Positions 1-7,868 of a stretch of DNA of 33,294 nt are shown in pieces. A program made the translations under genes and the position numbers. Where the stretch lies: contig CANQIS010000005.1 of NCBI GenBank assembly GCA_947624115.1, positions 1 to 33,294 of the forward strand. The letters run 5' to 3'. Under the pieces are notes generated by a model. The model saw only the letters and a program-made list of their open reading frames with translations, ran no database searches and was not told the origin of the DNA. Position 1 is the first letter of the stretch, and every line of letters starts with the position of its first letter. Source of the stretch: an uncultured Bacilli bacterium. Lineage in GTDB: Bacteria; Bacillota_I; Bacilli_A; RF39; UBA660.

Positions 1-447
1 ATGATATTTTATAGGATTTTCAGGTAAAACAATATCTGATGTTTCTTCTTTAAATACAAATTTATATATTTCTTTATTTTGATTAAAGTAACTAAAATTA
101 TCAAAATTTATTTGAATTATATTTTTACTTTCAATATAATCTTCATTTTCATTATATAAACTTGCTGATATTTTTTCGATATAAGCATCATTTTTAGCAA
201 ATAATCCTTCATAATAAGATTTATTCATTTCAAGATTAATACAAGTTTTATCAATTTCAATAATAATATCACTACGCGATTTCTTATCATTTTTATTATT
301 AATCAAAAATTCATTATTTTTAATAACAATATTTTTTAATTTACTTTTAGGAATACCAGTAACGTAGTGAATAATATCTTGTAAATATTCAGGATTATTT
401 TTATCTAACATAATAGCTTTAAAGATACAATCATAAACACCTAACAT
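1..447 (-). CDS. Rpn-family PD-(D/E)XK nuclease/transposase-like protein, truncated by window edge
   Basis: This is the N-terminal part of a gene that runs off the left end of the window. It matches the intact copy at 32201-33067 almost base for base: I count 9 differences over about 530 bp, including the leader. Of the 8 differences inside the ATG-started frame, 6 are silent and 2 are conservative (Ile/Val, Asn/Ser), which suggests the protein is under selection rather than decaying. The family motif (Asp, then Glu-Met-Asn in a strand reading like LEMNKS) is the nuclease core of Rpn-like proteins; the family is linked to RecA-independent recombination and DNA cleavage. The first in-frame ATG is at 447, but the strong Shine-Dalgarno sequence at 481-487 sits 7 nt before an in-frame ATC at 474, so the true start may be that codon. 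No transposon ends are visible. Confidence 0.8.
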   Translation of the reverse strand, partial: MLGVYDCIFKAIMLDKNNPEYLQDIIHYVTGIPKSKLKNIVIKNNEFLINNKNDKKSRSDIIIEIDKTCINLEMNKSYYEGLFAKNDAYIEKISASLYNENEDYIESKNIIQINFDNFSYFNQNKEIYKFVFKEETSDIVLPENPIKYH

Positions 448-480
448 TAATTTTTCATTTTTTACTTTTTCGATTTTATC

Positions 481-487
481 ACCTCCT
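481..487 (-). promoter_or_regulatory. Strong RBS of the left Rpn-family gene, placed for an ATC start
   Basis: The minus strand reads AAGGAGG here. The spacer of 7 nt from GGAGG ends at an in-frame ATC (474-472), while the first ATG of the frame lies about 34 nt away. The same arrangement is kept in the right-hand copy (33101-33107). No in-frame ATG, GTG or TTG lies at normal distance. Confidence 0.6.
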
Positions 488-579
488 TCTATAATAAATA
501 TATAAAAAATAATGATAAAATCCTTTTTTTATGAAAAAGTTTTTTTAAAAAATTGTAAAATGCTGAAATTTTGTTACAA

Positions 580-611
580 AATAATACTTGAGTTAAATCT
601 CAAGTATTATT
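580..611 (-). terminator. Terminator hairpin of asnB, overlapping its stop codon
   Basis: A 13-bp perfect stem (580-592 with 599-611) closes a 6-nt loop. The asnB stop codon (593-595) lies in the loop and the last codons form one arm. On the minus strand the stem runs into a short T-rich stretch. Confidence 0.7.
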
Positions 612-2413
612 TTATATTTACTAGCCCAATAATCAAATTGGTAGAGATAAGCAAGTAACTGTGGTCCAGTCATTAATTGGCCAAACCAAGGATTTTTAAA
701 GCTAGTTCCATTAGTTTTTAATAATTCGTTTAATTTATTTTTATCAAATATTTTATATAGGATAGAGTTTTTATTTTTTAATCTTTTTTTTAATAATTTA
801 CTAACTATTTTAGCGTATTTTGGATTATGGGTTTTAGGATAAGGATTTTTTTTTCGTTCACAAATTTCTATTGGTAATAAATCTTTAAAAGCTTCTCTTA
901 AGAGTCCTTTTTCTTTTCCTTGATATAATTTGTATTCGAATGGTGTATTCCATAAGTATTCAATTAATTTGGTATCAGCAAATGGGACTCTAGCTTCTAA
1001 TGATGTTCGCATTGTCATTCGATCTTTTCTTTCTAGTAAAGTAGGCATAAACCAAATCATATTTATGTAAAATAAATTTTTATATTTCTGCTCTTCTTTA
1101 TTTTTTGTTTTTGGAACTTCATTAATTGTTTTTTGATATTGCTGTTTAACGTAGTCTTTTATTTTTAATTTATCTTTAATATCGTCTTTTAATAAATTGT
1201 TTCTCTCTTCTAAACTGTCAATCCATGGAAAGTTTTTACGATTTCGAATTTTTTCGTTATAAAACCAAGGATATCCACCAAAAATTTCATCGGCACATTC
1301 TCCAGATAAAGCTACTTTAAATTTTTTTCTAATTTGTTTACTGAACCAATAAAGTGATGAATCGATATCGGCCATGCCAGGATAATCACGTGCAATTACG
1401 CTTGCTTTTAGTTCTTTTGCTAATTTTTTTTGACTAATTACTTTATAATGATGTTTAGTTTTAAATGTTTTACTCATTAGGTCAATAAATTGTTTATCAG
1501 TAGAAATTTGAAAATCGTTAGCCTTGAAGTATTTTTGATTATCTTCATAATCAATTGAAAAAGTGTTTAAAGTTTTATTTTTGCATCTAAATTCATTGCT
1601 ACATACAGCAGTTATAATACTACTATCTAAACCACCTGATAAAAAAGTACAAATTTCTACATCGGATATCATTTGTCTTTTAATAGAGTTTGTTATTAAT
1701 TCATTTATTTTATTTTTACATTCTTCAAAACTATCTTTAAAGTTCTCGTTTTTAAGTTGCCAATATCTTTCAATTTTTATATTTTCGTTTTCATATTTTA
1801 AATAGTGTCCTGGTCTTAATTCAAAAATGTCTTTAAAAATACCACACCCTGGCGTTTTAGAAGGACCTAGTGCTAATAATTCTTGAAGAGAGTTAATATT
1901 TATGATTGGTTTGACTAATTTATTTTTTAGTAAAGCTTTTATTTCGGAAGCAAACATAAAATTATCACCAATTTTTGTATAAAATAATGGTTTTACACCA
2001 AAACGATCTCTACCCATAAAGATATTTTTTCCATCATAAATTGCAAAAGCATAAATTCCCTCGATTTTTTCTAATATTTTTTCTTTATATTCAATATAGC
2101 CTTTTAATAAGACTTCTGTATCACTAGTTGTTGAAAATGTATAATTTTTAGTCATTAAATCTTTTTTTATTTCTTCTGTATTGTATAGTTCTCCATTATA
2201 AACAATTGTATAATTTTTATATGTCATAGGTTGTTTACCATTTTTTAAGTCTATGATTGATAGTCTTTGATGTCCTAGTAATATATTATTATCAAAGAAA
2301 TAACCAGTCATATCTGGACCACGATATTTTAAAGTTTTATTCATTTTTTTTAAAATGTTTTTATTTTTTAACATTTTTTCTTTTTTGTTATACCAACCAA
2401 CAAAACCACACAT
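593..2413 (-). CDS. asnB: Asparagine synthase (glutamine-hydrolysing)
   Basis: This enzyme converts aspartate, glutamine and ATP to asparagine. The 606-residue length is usual for AsnB. The protein starts MCGFVGW, so after Met removal Cys2 is the glutaminase nucleophile. The glutamine amidotransferase domain covers about residues 2-200 (with GHQRLSI near 47-53 and YNGELYN near 72-78). The synthetase domain carries the ATP pyrophosphatase loop SGGLDS at 259-264. The start has a good RBS (GGAGGT, 2427-2422). The gene diverges from dpaAB, and its upstream DNA holds a near match to a sigma-K promoter, recalling that Bacillus subtilis has a sporulation-associated paralogue (AsnO). Whether this copy is biosynthetic or sporulation-specific cannot be decided from sequence alone. 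Confidence 0.95.
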   Translation of the reverse strand: MCGFVGWYNKKEKMLKNKNILKKMNKTLKYRGPDMTGYFFDNNILLGHQRLSIIDLKNGKQPMTYKNYTIVYNGELYNTEEIKKDLMTKNYTFSTTSDTEVLLKGYIEYKEKILEKIEGIYAFAIYDGKNIFMGRDRFGVKPLFYTKIGDNFMFASEIKALLKNKLVKPIININSLQELLALGPSKTPGCGIFKDIFELRPGHYLKYENENIKIERYWQLKNENFKDSFEECKNKINELITNSIKRQMISDVEICTFLSGGLDSSIITAVCSNEFRCKNKTLNTFSIDYEDNQKYFKANDFQISTDKQFIDLMSKTFKTKHHYKVISQKKLAKELKASVIARDYPGMADIDSSLYWFSKQIRKKFKVALSGECADEIFGGYPWFYNEKIRNRKNFPWIDSLEERNNLLKDDIKDKLKIKDYVKQQYQKTINEVPKTKNKEEQKYKNLFYINMIWFMPTLLERKDRMTMRTSLEARVPFADTKLIEYLWNTPFEYKLYQGKEKGLLREAFKDLLPIEICERKKNPYPKTHNPKYAKIVSKLLKKRLKNKNSILYKIFDKNKLNELLKTNGTSFKNPWFGQLMTGPQLLAYLYQFDYWASKYKIILEI

Positions 2414-2431
2414 AATAATACCTCCATTAAT

Positions 2432-2458
2432 ATATTTATGAAAAAAATAGGGATAAGT
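2432..2458 (-). promoter_or_regulatory. Possible sigma-K-like promoter of asnB
   Basis: On the minus strand AC (2458-2457) is followed by exactly 16 nt and then CATAAATAT (2440-2432). The Bacillus sigma-K consensus is roughly AC-N16-CATANNNTA; only the last two bases depart from it. No clear TTGACA/TATAAT pair is seen. In AT-rich DNA such short matches can occur by chance. Confidence 0.35.
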
Positions 2459-2465
2459 TACTAGT

Positions 2466-2492
2466 ACATATTTTTTTTGATTTCATATATTA
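2466..2492 (+). promoter_or_regulatory. Sigma-K-like promoter of dpaAB
   Basis: AC at 2466-2467 is followed by 16 nt and CATATATTA at 2484-2492, a full match to AC-N16-CATANNNTA as known for sigma-K in Bacillus. The match sits about 28 bp upstream of the dpaA start, leaving room for a short leader and the GGAGG RBS at 2509-2513. In B. subtilis the spoVF (dpaAB) operon is a sigma-K target, so position and biology agree. Confidence 0.6.
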
Positions 2493-2519
2493 TTATTGTG
2501 AATATTTTGGAGGTAATAT

Positions 2520-3371
2520 ATGAATTGTTTAATTTTAGGTGGAGATAAGCGTTATTACGAAATTATAAATAATTTTGTAAGTAAAGGTTATAATGTTGAT
2601 TTGGTTGGTTATAAGACTGATTTAGAAAAGACTAATATAGTTGATATTAGTAGCATTAATATAAATGAATATGATATAGTTTTATTTCCAATGAATGGTG
2701 TAAAAAAAGATTTTTTAATTTCGGCTGAGCAACCATTTAATATTAGTAATAGTATTTTAAATAATGTAAAGGATAGTTGTGTTATTTTTTCTGGTATAAT
2801 GACTCCTTGTTTAGAACAAATAAAGAATAATAGTCACAGGGAGATTAATATATTTATGAAAGATGAAAAAGTTATCAATGAAAATGTTATACCAACGGTA
2901 GAAGGGATGATTGCTGATTTAGTTAAAAATACTGATATAACAATTAATGATAGTAATATAATAGTTATTGGTTATGGTCATATTGGCAAGTATTTAGTTA
3001 AAATATTAAATTATTTAGGTGCTGATGTAACGACAAGTATTATTGAAGAAAATGATAAAAAAGTATTAGATGGTTTAGGTATTAAAAATATTTTTTCTAA
3101 TAATAAAGATGAAATGAAAAAAAATTTAAAAAAAGCAGATATTGTCGTTAATACTGTACCAAATCTTGTTTTAAATCGTGAATATATAGATTGTTTACAA
3201 AATGATAGTTATGTATTAGATGTTTCTTCATATCCACATGGGGTGGATAAGGAATATTTAGATTTTAAAAAAATTAATAATCATATTTATTTAGGAATTC
3301 CATCAGATATTGCTTCTAAAACTTCAGGTAAAATTTTAGTTAAAAAAATTGATTCTATTATAGGGGGATAA
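2520..3371 (+). CDS. dpaA: Dipicolinate synthase subunit A
   Basis: DpaA (SpoVFA) is the dehydrogenase-like subunit of the enzyme that makes dipicolinic acid from the lysine-pathway intermediate hydroxy-tetrahydrodipicolinate in the mother cell; dipicolinate with calcium fills the spore core. The 283 residues are close to the roughly 300 of the Bacillus protein. I recognise CVIFSGI (87-93), NVIPTVEGMI (122-131), the Rossmann nucleotide loop GYGHIG (151-156), a VNTVPNLVLN segment and VLDVSSYPHGVD, all in the order seen in B. subtilis DpaA. The start is supported by TTGGAGG seven nucleotides upstream. It is followed 2 nt later by dpaB. Unlike Bacillus, no asd/dapG/dapA genes follow. Confidence 0.93.
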   Translation: MNCLILGGDKRYYEIINNFVSKGYNVDLVGYKTDLEKTNIVDISSININEYDIVLFPMNGVKKDFLISAEQPFNISNSILNNVKDSCVIFSGIMTPCLEQIKNNSHREINIFMKDEKVINENVIPTVEGMIADLVKNTDITINDSNIIVIGYGHIGKYLVKILNYLGADVTTSIIEENDKKVLDGLGIKNIFSNNKDEMKKNLKKADIVVNTVPNLVLNREYIDCLQNDSYVLDVSSYPHGVDKEYLDFKKINNHIYLGIPSDIASKTSGKILVKKIDSIIGG

Positions 3372-3373
3372 GT

Positions 3374-3961
3374 ATGAAAAAAATAGGATTTGGAATAACG
3401 TCTTCATATTGTACTATAAGACAGATATTACAAGAACTAATTAATTTAAAGCAGAATGGTTATGATGTTATTCCTATAGTATCACCAGGTGTTATAACTG
3501 AAGATACAAGATTTGGTAAAGGTAGTGAATTTAAAAAAGTCATTGAGGAAATTACAGGTCATGATGTTGTATCGACAATTGTAGAGGCTGAGAAGTTTGG
3601 TCCAAAGGAAAAATTAGATTTATTAGTAATTGCTCCGGCGACAGGTAATTTTATTGCTAAATTAGCTAATGGTATAACTGATACACCGGTAACGATGGCT
3701 ACTAAGGCAACTCTTAGAAATCAATCACCAATAGTTATTGGTATTTCTACTAATGATGGTTTGGGTTTAAATGGTAAAAATATTATGACTTTATTAAATA
3801 CTAAAAATATTTATTTTGTACCATTTGGTCAAGATAATTGTGAAAAAAAGCCTAATTCTTTAATCGCACATTATGATATGTTGCAAGAAACAATCGAATG
3901 TGCTTTAGAAAATAAGCAAATTCAACCAGTATTAAAAGATTATCAAAAAGTACTAAAATAA
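3374..3961 (+). CDS. dpaB: Dipicolinate synthase subunit B (flavoprotein fold)
   Basis: DpaB (SpoVFB) partners DpaA in dipicolinate synthesis. It has the flavoprotein (UbiX/Dfp-like) fold. The 195 residues match the family length. Recognisable segments are IGFGITSSYCT at the N-terminus, TRFGKGSEF, LLVIAPATGNFIAKLANGITD (about residues 83-103), ATLRNQSPIVIGISTND, and the C-terminal ISTNDGLGLNGKN and VPFGQDN motifs, which line up with B. subtilis DpaB. It is co-directional with dpaA, separated by only 2 nt, so the two are surely one operon. A hairpin directly after the stop codon terminates it and also serves the convergent gene. Confidence 0.94.
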   Translation: MKKIGFGITSSYCTIRQILQELINLKQNGYDVIPIVSPGVITEDTRFGKGSEFKKVIEEITGHDVVSTIVEAEKFGPKEKLDLLVIAPATGNFIAKLANGITDTPVTMATKATLRNQSPIVIGISTNDGLGLNGKNIMTLLNTKNIYFVPFGQDNCEKKPNSLIAHYDMLQETIECALENKQIQPVLKDYQKVLK

Positions 3962-3996
3962 AAAAGAATAAATTAATTTATATTTTTATTCTTTTT
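3961..3996. terminator. Bidirectional terminator between dpaB and the yfhO-like gene
   Basis: AAAAAGAATAAA (3961-3972) pairs with the T-rich arm at about 3984-3996, which runs into a T tract on the plus strand. The complementary A tract gives a T tract on the minus strand. The dpaB stop touches the left arm, and the convergent gene ends inside the element. Confidence 0.7.
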
Positions 3997-6515
3997 TTTG
4001 CTATATTATAAATTATTAATATTATTAAACTGATACTCGTGATTAGTAAACCAGCCTTTAAATGTGTTATTTCGTATTTAATTTTAATATTATGTTTACC
4101 AGAAGGTAAATCAAATCCTAAGAAAGCATTGGCAATTTTAAAGGTTGGAACTTTTTTATCATCAACGTATACACTAAATCCTTCATCATAGGAAATTGAT
4201 GTAAAAATAGTTTTTTCTTCATTGCTTTCAATAATACCTTCAATATAATCATTATTAAAATCGGTAATTTGAATAGAATTTTTTTCTAGATTATTATAGA
4301 ATTCTATAAATTTATCCATGTTCATTTGATAAGCTAAAATATTAATGTCATAAATTTCAGGTTTTAAATTAATTTTAATTTCTATTTCTTCATCTTTATT
4401 AAAATATCCTACATCTAAAATGTATGGTTCATTGGTTGTAACTGCGTAATATTCATTGTTAAGTAGAAAATGATCGAGATTATAACTTGCTACATATAAA
4501 TAAATGTTTCCTTCTTGTTTAGCCTTAAATTTAAGTGTTACGCTATTTGTTTGTTCATTATCTAAATTATACAGAGTATCGTCATAAAAATTAAAGATTT
4601 TTTGATCTATGTCATACTCTATATCTAATTTATTAAAAATATCAGTAATATCAGTTGCTTTTTCAACAAATTCTTGTTGGTTAATAAATGGATTAATATT
4701 ATTATTTTCCCATGTTTTTATATCGATTTTTGTTCCAAAAGCAAATGGTAAATAATAATTATTTTTATAAATTTTATGATAATTTATTTCATCTATATAA
4801 GTAAGTGTTTTATTTTCTTTACTAAAATCAATTAAATATTTTATAGACATAATACTATTGTAAATAGGGGTATTTGGTTTATAATAGTAACTATTTACAT
4901 TGTTACCTGGTATTCCTAAATTTTTTTGGGCTTTGGCCATTTGTTCATAAGCAACCGATGAAAAAATGGAAACACCATTGTAGTTATACCAAGCCCCATC
5001 ATTTAATGTTTGATTAAAACTTTTTTCAATTCGATATAAACTATCATCTTGTGCTTTTATTTTTTCAATAGCTGAATTAACAGAAATATAATTATCCATA
5101 AATATATTTTTGTCGTGATCGATATTCCAATTTTGATAAACATTTAAAATAATATCGATAAATATAATAAAAACTAAAATATATTTACCAATATCACTAT
5201 GTTTAAATTTGTATAATATAAATATTAGTAAAGTTATAATTAAAAAGAAATAATTTATTTCTATGGCTAATTTTGTTAAAAATTTTGTATAGGCTAGATA
5301 GTATAAAAATATAGCTAATATTGAAAAAATAATAAATGCATATTTAAGTTTTAATTTATCGATATTGATCGCTGAATAAAAGGCAATACAACAAATAATA
5401 AATACATAAATAAAAGAATATCTAAATGGTAAATCATTAGGAGTATGAAAACCATGCCAAATAAAATCAATTGGAACATAAATAAAACTTATAGTCATAA
5501 TTATGATAAAGACACTAGCCATTATTTTCGTTTTTATTTTTATATTTCCATTAAAGTAAAAGGCTAATACTAAAATTAAAGATATAATACTACAAGAAAC
5601 ATTAGGTAAGAAATGGTCTTGTGAAGAAAAAACAACCGAATCAGTTAGTGAAAAGTGATTAGCAAAAAAATCAATTAAATTAAAGTTAAAGTTTTTATAG
5701 AAAGTAAAACTATCACCAGTAGCTGATATACTGGATAATGAACTAATATAAGGTAGTAGCATAAAGCTTGCTATCCCACCTGCTAGTAAAGATGATAGGC
5801 TAAAAAGTAGTATTTTTTTAATTAATTCTTTACGTGTTATATTTTCTTTAAACATTATACAAATGATAAAAAATATACAAGCAAAAATACAGATCATATA
5901 ACTAATGAAATAATTGGCTATAATACTTAAAAATAATGATAAAATATATAAATTTATATTACCTTCATCTAATAGTTTTTTTATTCCAAGAATTACTAGT
6001 GGTAAAAAAATAAGACCATCTAACCACATAATATTCCAATAAAGAGCGATAAAATAACTAGAAAATCCATAGGCAAGACCAAAAACAGTACTAAAAATTG
6101 AATTTTTATGAAAGAATTTTATTAAAAAGTAACTCATAATAGTTGTAGCTGTAATAATTTTAAGAGCGATTATAATTGAAAAAGAGGTAACAATATTATC
6201 GCGTTTAAATAATAAAATGATTATATTAAAAGGACTTGATAGATAATTATAAAAATTTCTAAAGAATGGTAATCCAAGCCCGGTAGCCCATGAATAATTT
6301 AGACTAATTCCGGCTTTTATTTTATCGTACATTTCGGCAAGTAATGGACCATATTGATGATAAAAATCAACTGTTAATAGAGTATTTTTACCAATGGGAA
6401 TAATACTTTTAAAAGCAAAAATTAATAGAAATAAAAAAGTAGCTATTCCTAATGTTAATAAGCAATAACGATTATCGGTTATAATTTTTTTAATTTTTAT
6501 TTTAATATTATTCAT
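3978..6515 (-). CDS. yfhO: YfhO-family integral membrane protein
   Basis: A large polytopic protein of about 845 residues. The N-terminal ~460 residues hold about a dozen hydrophobic helices with an Asp-containing first loop (LLTVDFYHQYGPL), as in the GT-C-like YfhO family. The rest is a mostly soluble extracytoplasmic region, followed by a last hydrophobic segment and a Lys/Arg tail. Bacillus YfhO is of similar length (about 860) and is implicated in glycosylating cell-envelope polymers such as lipoteichoic acid; the acceptor here is unknown. Two Met codons compete: the first (6521) abuts the RBS GGAAG at 6526-6522, whereas the one at 6515 is 6 nt from it and is my choice. It diverges from the trmH-family gene. 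The glycosyltransferase at 9344-10366 may serve the same envelope. Confidence 0.85.
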   Translation of the reverse strand: MNNIKIKIKKIITDNRYCLLTLGIATFLFLLIFAFKSIIPIGKNTLLTVDFYHQYGPLLAEMYDKIKAGISLNYSWATGLGLPFFRNFYNYLSSPFNIIILLFKRDNIVTSFSIIIALKIITATTIMSYFLIKFFHKNSIFSTVFGLAYGFSSYFIALYWNIMWLDGLIFLPLVILGIKKLLDEGNINLYILSLFLSIIANYFISYMICIFACIFFIICIMFKENITRKELIKKILLFSLSSLLAGGIASFMLLPYISSLSSISATGDSFTFYKNFNFNLIDFFANHFSLTDSVVFSSQDHFLPNVSCSIISLILVLAFYFNGNIKIKTKIMASVFIIIMTISFIYVPIDFIWHGFHTPNDLPFRYSFIYVFIICCIAFYSAINIDKLKLKYAFIIFSILAIFLYYLAYTKFLTKLAIEINYFFLIITLLIFILYKFKHSDIGKYILVFIIFIDIILNVYQNWNIDHDKNIFMDNYISVNSAIEKIKAQDDSLYRIEKSFNQTLNDGAWYNYNGVSIFSSVAYEQMAKAQKNLGIPGNNVNSYYYKPNTPIYNSIMSIKYLIDFSKENKTLTYIDEINYHKIYKNNYYLPFAFGTKIDIKTWENNNINPFINQQEFVEKATDITDIFNKLDIEYDIDQKIFNFYDDTLYNLDNEQTNSVTLKFKAKQEGNIYLYVASYNLDHFLLNNEYYAVTTNEPYILDVGYFNKDEEIEIKINLKPEIYDINILAYQMNMDKFIEFYNNLEKNSIQITDFNNDYIEGIIESNEEKTIFTSISYDEGFSVYVDDKKVPTFKIANAFLGFDLPSGKHNIKIKYEITHLKAGLLITSISLIILIIYNIAKKRIKI

Positions 6516-6591
6516 ATACATCTTCCATTCTAAAATAATTTTATCTAAATATTTATTAATTGTAAAGAATATCGTTTAAAAATTCTAAAAT

Positions 6592-6597
6592 TATAAT
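6592..6597 (+). promoter_or_regulatory. Probable -10 element of the trmH-rimM-trmD operon
   Basis: A perfect TATAAT lies 45 bp before the first gene of the operon. No convincing -35 hexamer is found at 16-18 bp, so this rests on the -10 element and position only. Confidence 0.35.
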
Positions 6598-6641
6598 GCA
6601 AAAAGAAAATATTTTTGATAAAATGTTTATAGGTGATTTGA

Positions 6642-7370
6642 ATGATATATTCTTCAATTGATAATAAAAAGATAAAAGAGTTAAAAAAGTTAAATATTAA
6701 AAAATATCGTGATAAAACTAATTTTTTTTTAGTTGAAGGTGAACATTTAGTCATTGAAGCTTATAAAAAAGGTTTTTTAAAGGAATTAATTTTAAGGCAA
6801 GGTAGTAAGTTTAAGTTAGATATTGAAACTAGTTATGTAACCGATAATGTTTTAAAATATCTAACCAATTTAGATACTCCACAAGATGTCGTGGGTATAT
6901 GCAGACGTAATATATCTAATAAGATTATTGGTAATAAAATATTAATTTTAGATGATATTCAAGATCCTGGTAATTTAGGAACGATAATAAGAAGTGCGGT
7001 TGCTTTTAATATTGATACAATTATTTTAAGTAAAAAAACAGTTGATTTATATAATTCAAAAGTTATAAGAGCTTCTCAAGGCTTAATTTTTCATATAAAT
7101 ATTATTTGTGAAAATTTATTGGAAATTATTCCAAAATTGAAGCAAGAAAATTATGTAATATTAGGTACTAAAGTAACTGATGGAAAAAGTTTAAAAAGTA
7201 TTGAAAAAAAATCTAAATTTGCTATAATAATGGGAAATGAAGGCAATGGCGTAGCCCCTGATATTTTATCATTATGTGATGAATATATTTATATTGATAT
7301 TAATCATAATTGTGAGAGTTTAAATGTTGGTGTAGCTACAAGTATTATTTTATATGAATTAGATAAGTAG
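6642..7370 (+). CDS. TrmH/SpoU-family RNA 2'-O-methyltransferase
   Basis: A SAM-dependent RNA ribose methyltransferase of the SPOUT superfamily. The 242-residue protein has an N-terminal substrate-binding region (about 1-85, with FFLVEGEHLV) and a C-terminal trefoil-knot catalytic domain. All three SpoU motifs are present: ILDDIQDPGNLGTIIRSA (motif 1), IIMGNEGNGV (motif 2) and LNVGVATSIILYE (motif 3). The two-domain layout resembles the rRNA enzymes of the RlmB/YsgA type rather than a tRNA TrmH, but the target nucleotide cannot be read from sequence. The start follows AGGTGA with a 5-nt spacer. It heads an operon with rimM 9 nt downstream, taking the place normally held by ffh/rpsP upstream of rimM. 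Confidence 0.88.
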   Translation: MIYSSIDNKKIKELKKLNIKKYRDKTNFFLVEGEHLVIEAYKKGFLKELILRQGSKFKLDIETSYVTDNVLKYLTNLDTPQDVVGICRRNISNKIIGNKILILDDIQDPGNLGTIIRSAVAFNIDTIILSKKTVDLYNSKVIRASQGLIFHINIICENLLEIIPKLKQENYVILGTKVTDGKSLKSIEKKSKFAIIMGNEGNGVAPDILSLCDEYIYIDINHNCESLNVGVATSIILYELDK

Positions 7371-7379
7371 GTGTAATAT

Positions 7380-7868
7380 ATGAATTACATTTTCATCGGT
7401 AAAATTGTTAATACACACGGTATTAAGGGTGAAGTACGTTTAATATCAAATTTTGAACGAAAAGATTTAGTCTTCAAAAAAGATTTTAATTTATATGTTG
7501 GTAATGAAAAGAAAAAATTAGTTATAGATAATTATAGAATTCATAAAAATTTTGATATGTTAACTTTTAGAGATTTAAATAATATTAATTTAGTATTGGA
7601 ATATAAAGGTCAAGATGTATATATATTACGTGATGATCTTAGCTGTGATATTAAATTAAAATCCGATTTATTAAATTATAATGTTATTTATAATAATAAA
7701 GTGATTGGACAAGTTAGTAATTTTTTTAATAATAAAGTTTATGATATTATGATTGTTAGTAATGATAAAAATGAGTATTTAGTTCCTTATTTAGATAATT
7801 TTATTGAAAGAATAGATTATGAGCATCAAACAATTTATATAATCAATATGAAAGGCTTAATTGAGTGA
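7380..7868 (+). CDS. rimM: Ribosome maturation factor RimM
   Basis: RimM binds ribosomal protein S19 and helps the 30S head mature. The 162 residues are typical. The N-terminal RimM domain starts YIFIGKIVNTHGIKGEVRL, the family signature (IGKI..THGIKGEV). A PRC-barrel-like C-terminal domain follows, with an N-K-V-Y-D-I-M pattern near residue 120 and YLVPYLDNFIERID, corresponding to the usual hydrophobic-VP segment. An AGGTG RBS lies 7 nt before the ATG. Its TGA stop overlaps the GTG start of trmD by 4 nt, the standard rimM-trmD coupling. The usual neighbours rpsP (upstream) and rplS (downstream) are absent here. Confidence 0.94.
   Translation: MNYIFIGKIVNTHGIKGEVRLISNFERKDLVFKKDFNLYVGNEKKKLVIDNYRIHKNFDMLTFRDLNNINLVLEYKGQDVYILRDDLSCDIKLKSDLLNYNVIYNNKVIGQVSNFFNNKVYDIMIVSNDKNEYLVPYLDNFIERIDYEHQTIYIINMKGLIE

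Noticed and set aside
1563-1805. Open frames opposite known genes, for example antisense to asnB, and in 11630-11923, 14433-14855, 15835-16131, 16533-16772, 19179-19385, 24705-24902, 26795-26983 and 32310-32492
   Set aside because: They lie inside well-supported genes on another frame or strand, have no RBS or family resemblance, and are low-complexity translations of AT-rich coding DNA.
2414-2519. T-box or riboswitch before asnB or dpaA
   Set aside because: The region is only about 100 bp and shared by two divergent genes; no T-box sequence or long stem structure is seen.
6545-6754. Minus-strand open frame overlapping the trmH-family start
   Set aside because: It overlaps the leader and start of a recognised gene, lacks an RBS, and translates to a Phe/Ile/Leu-rich string typical of random AT-rich sequence.
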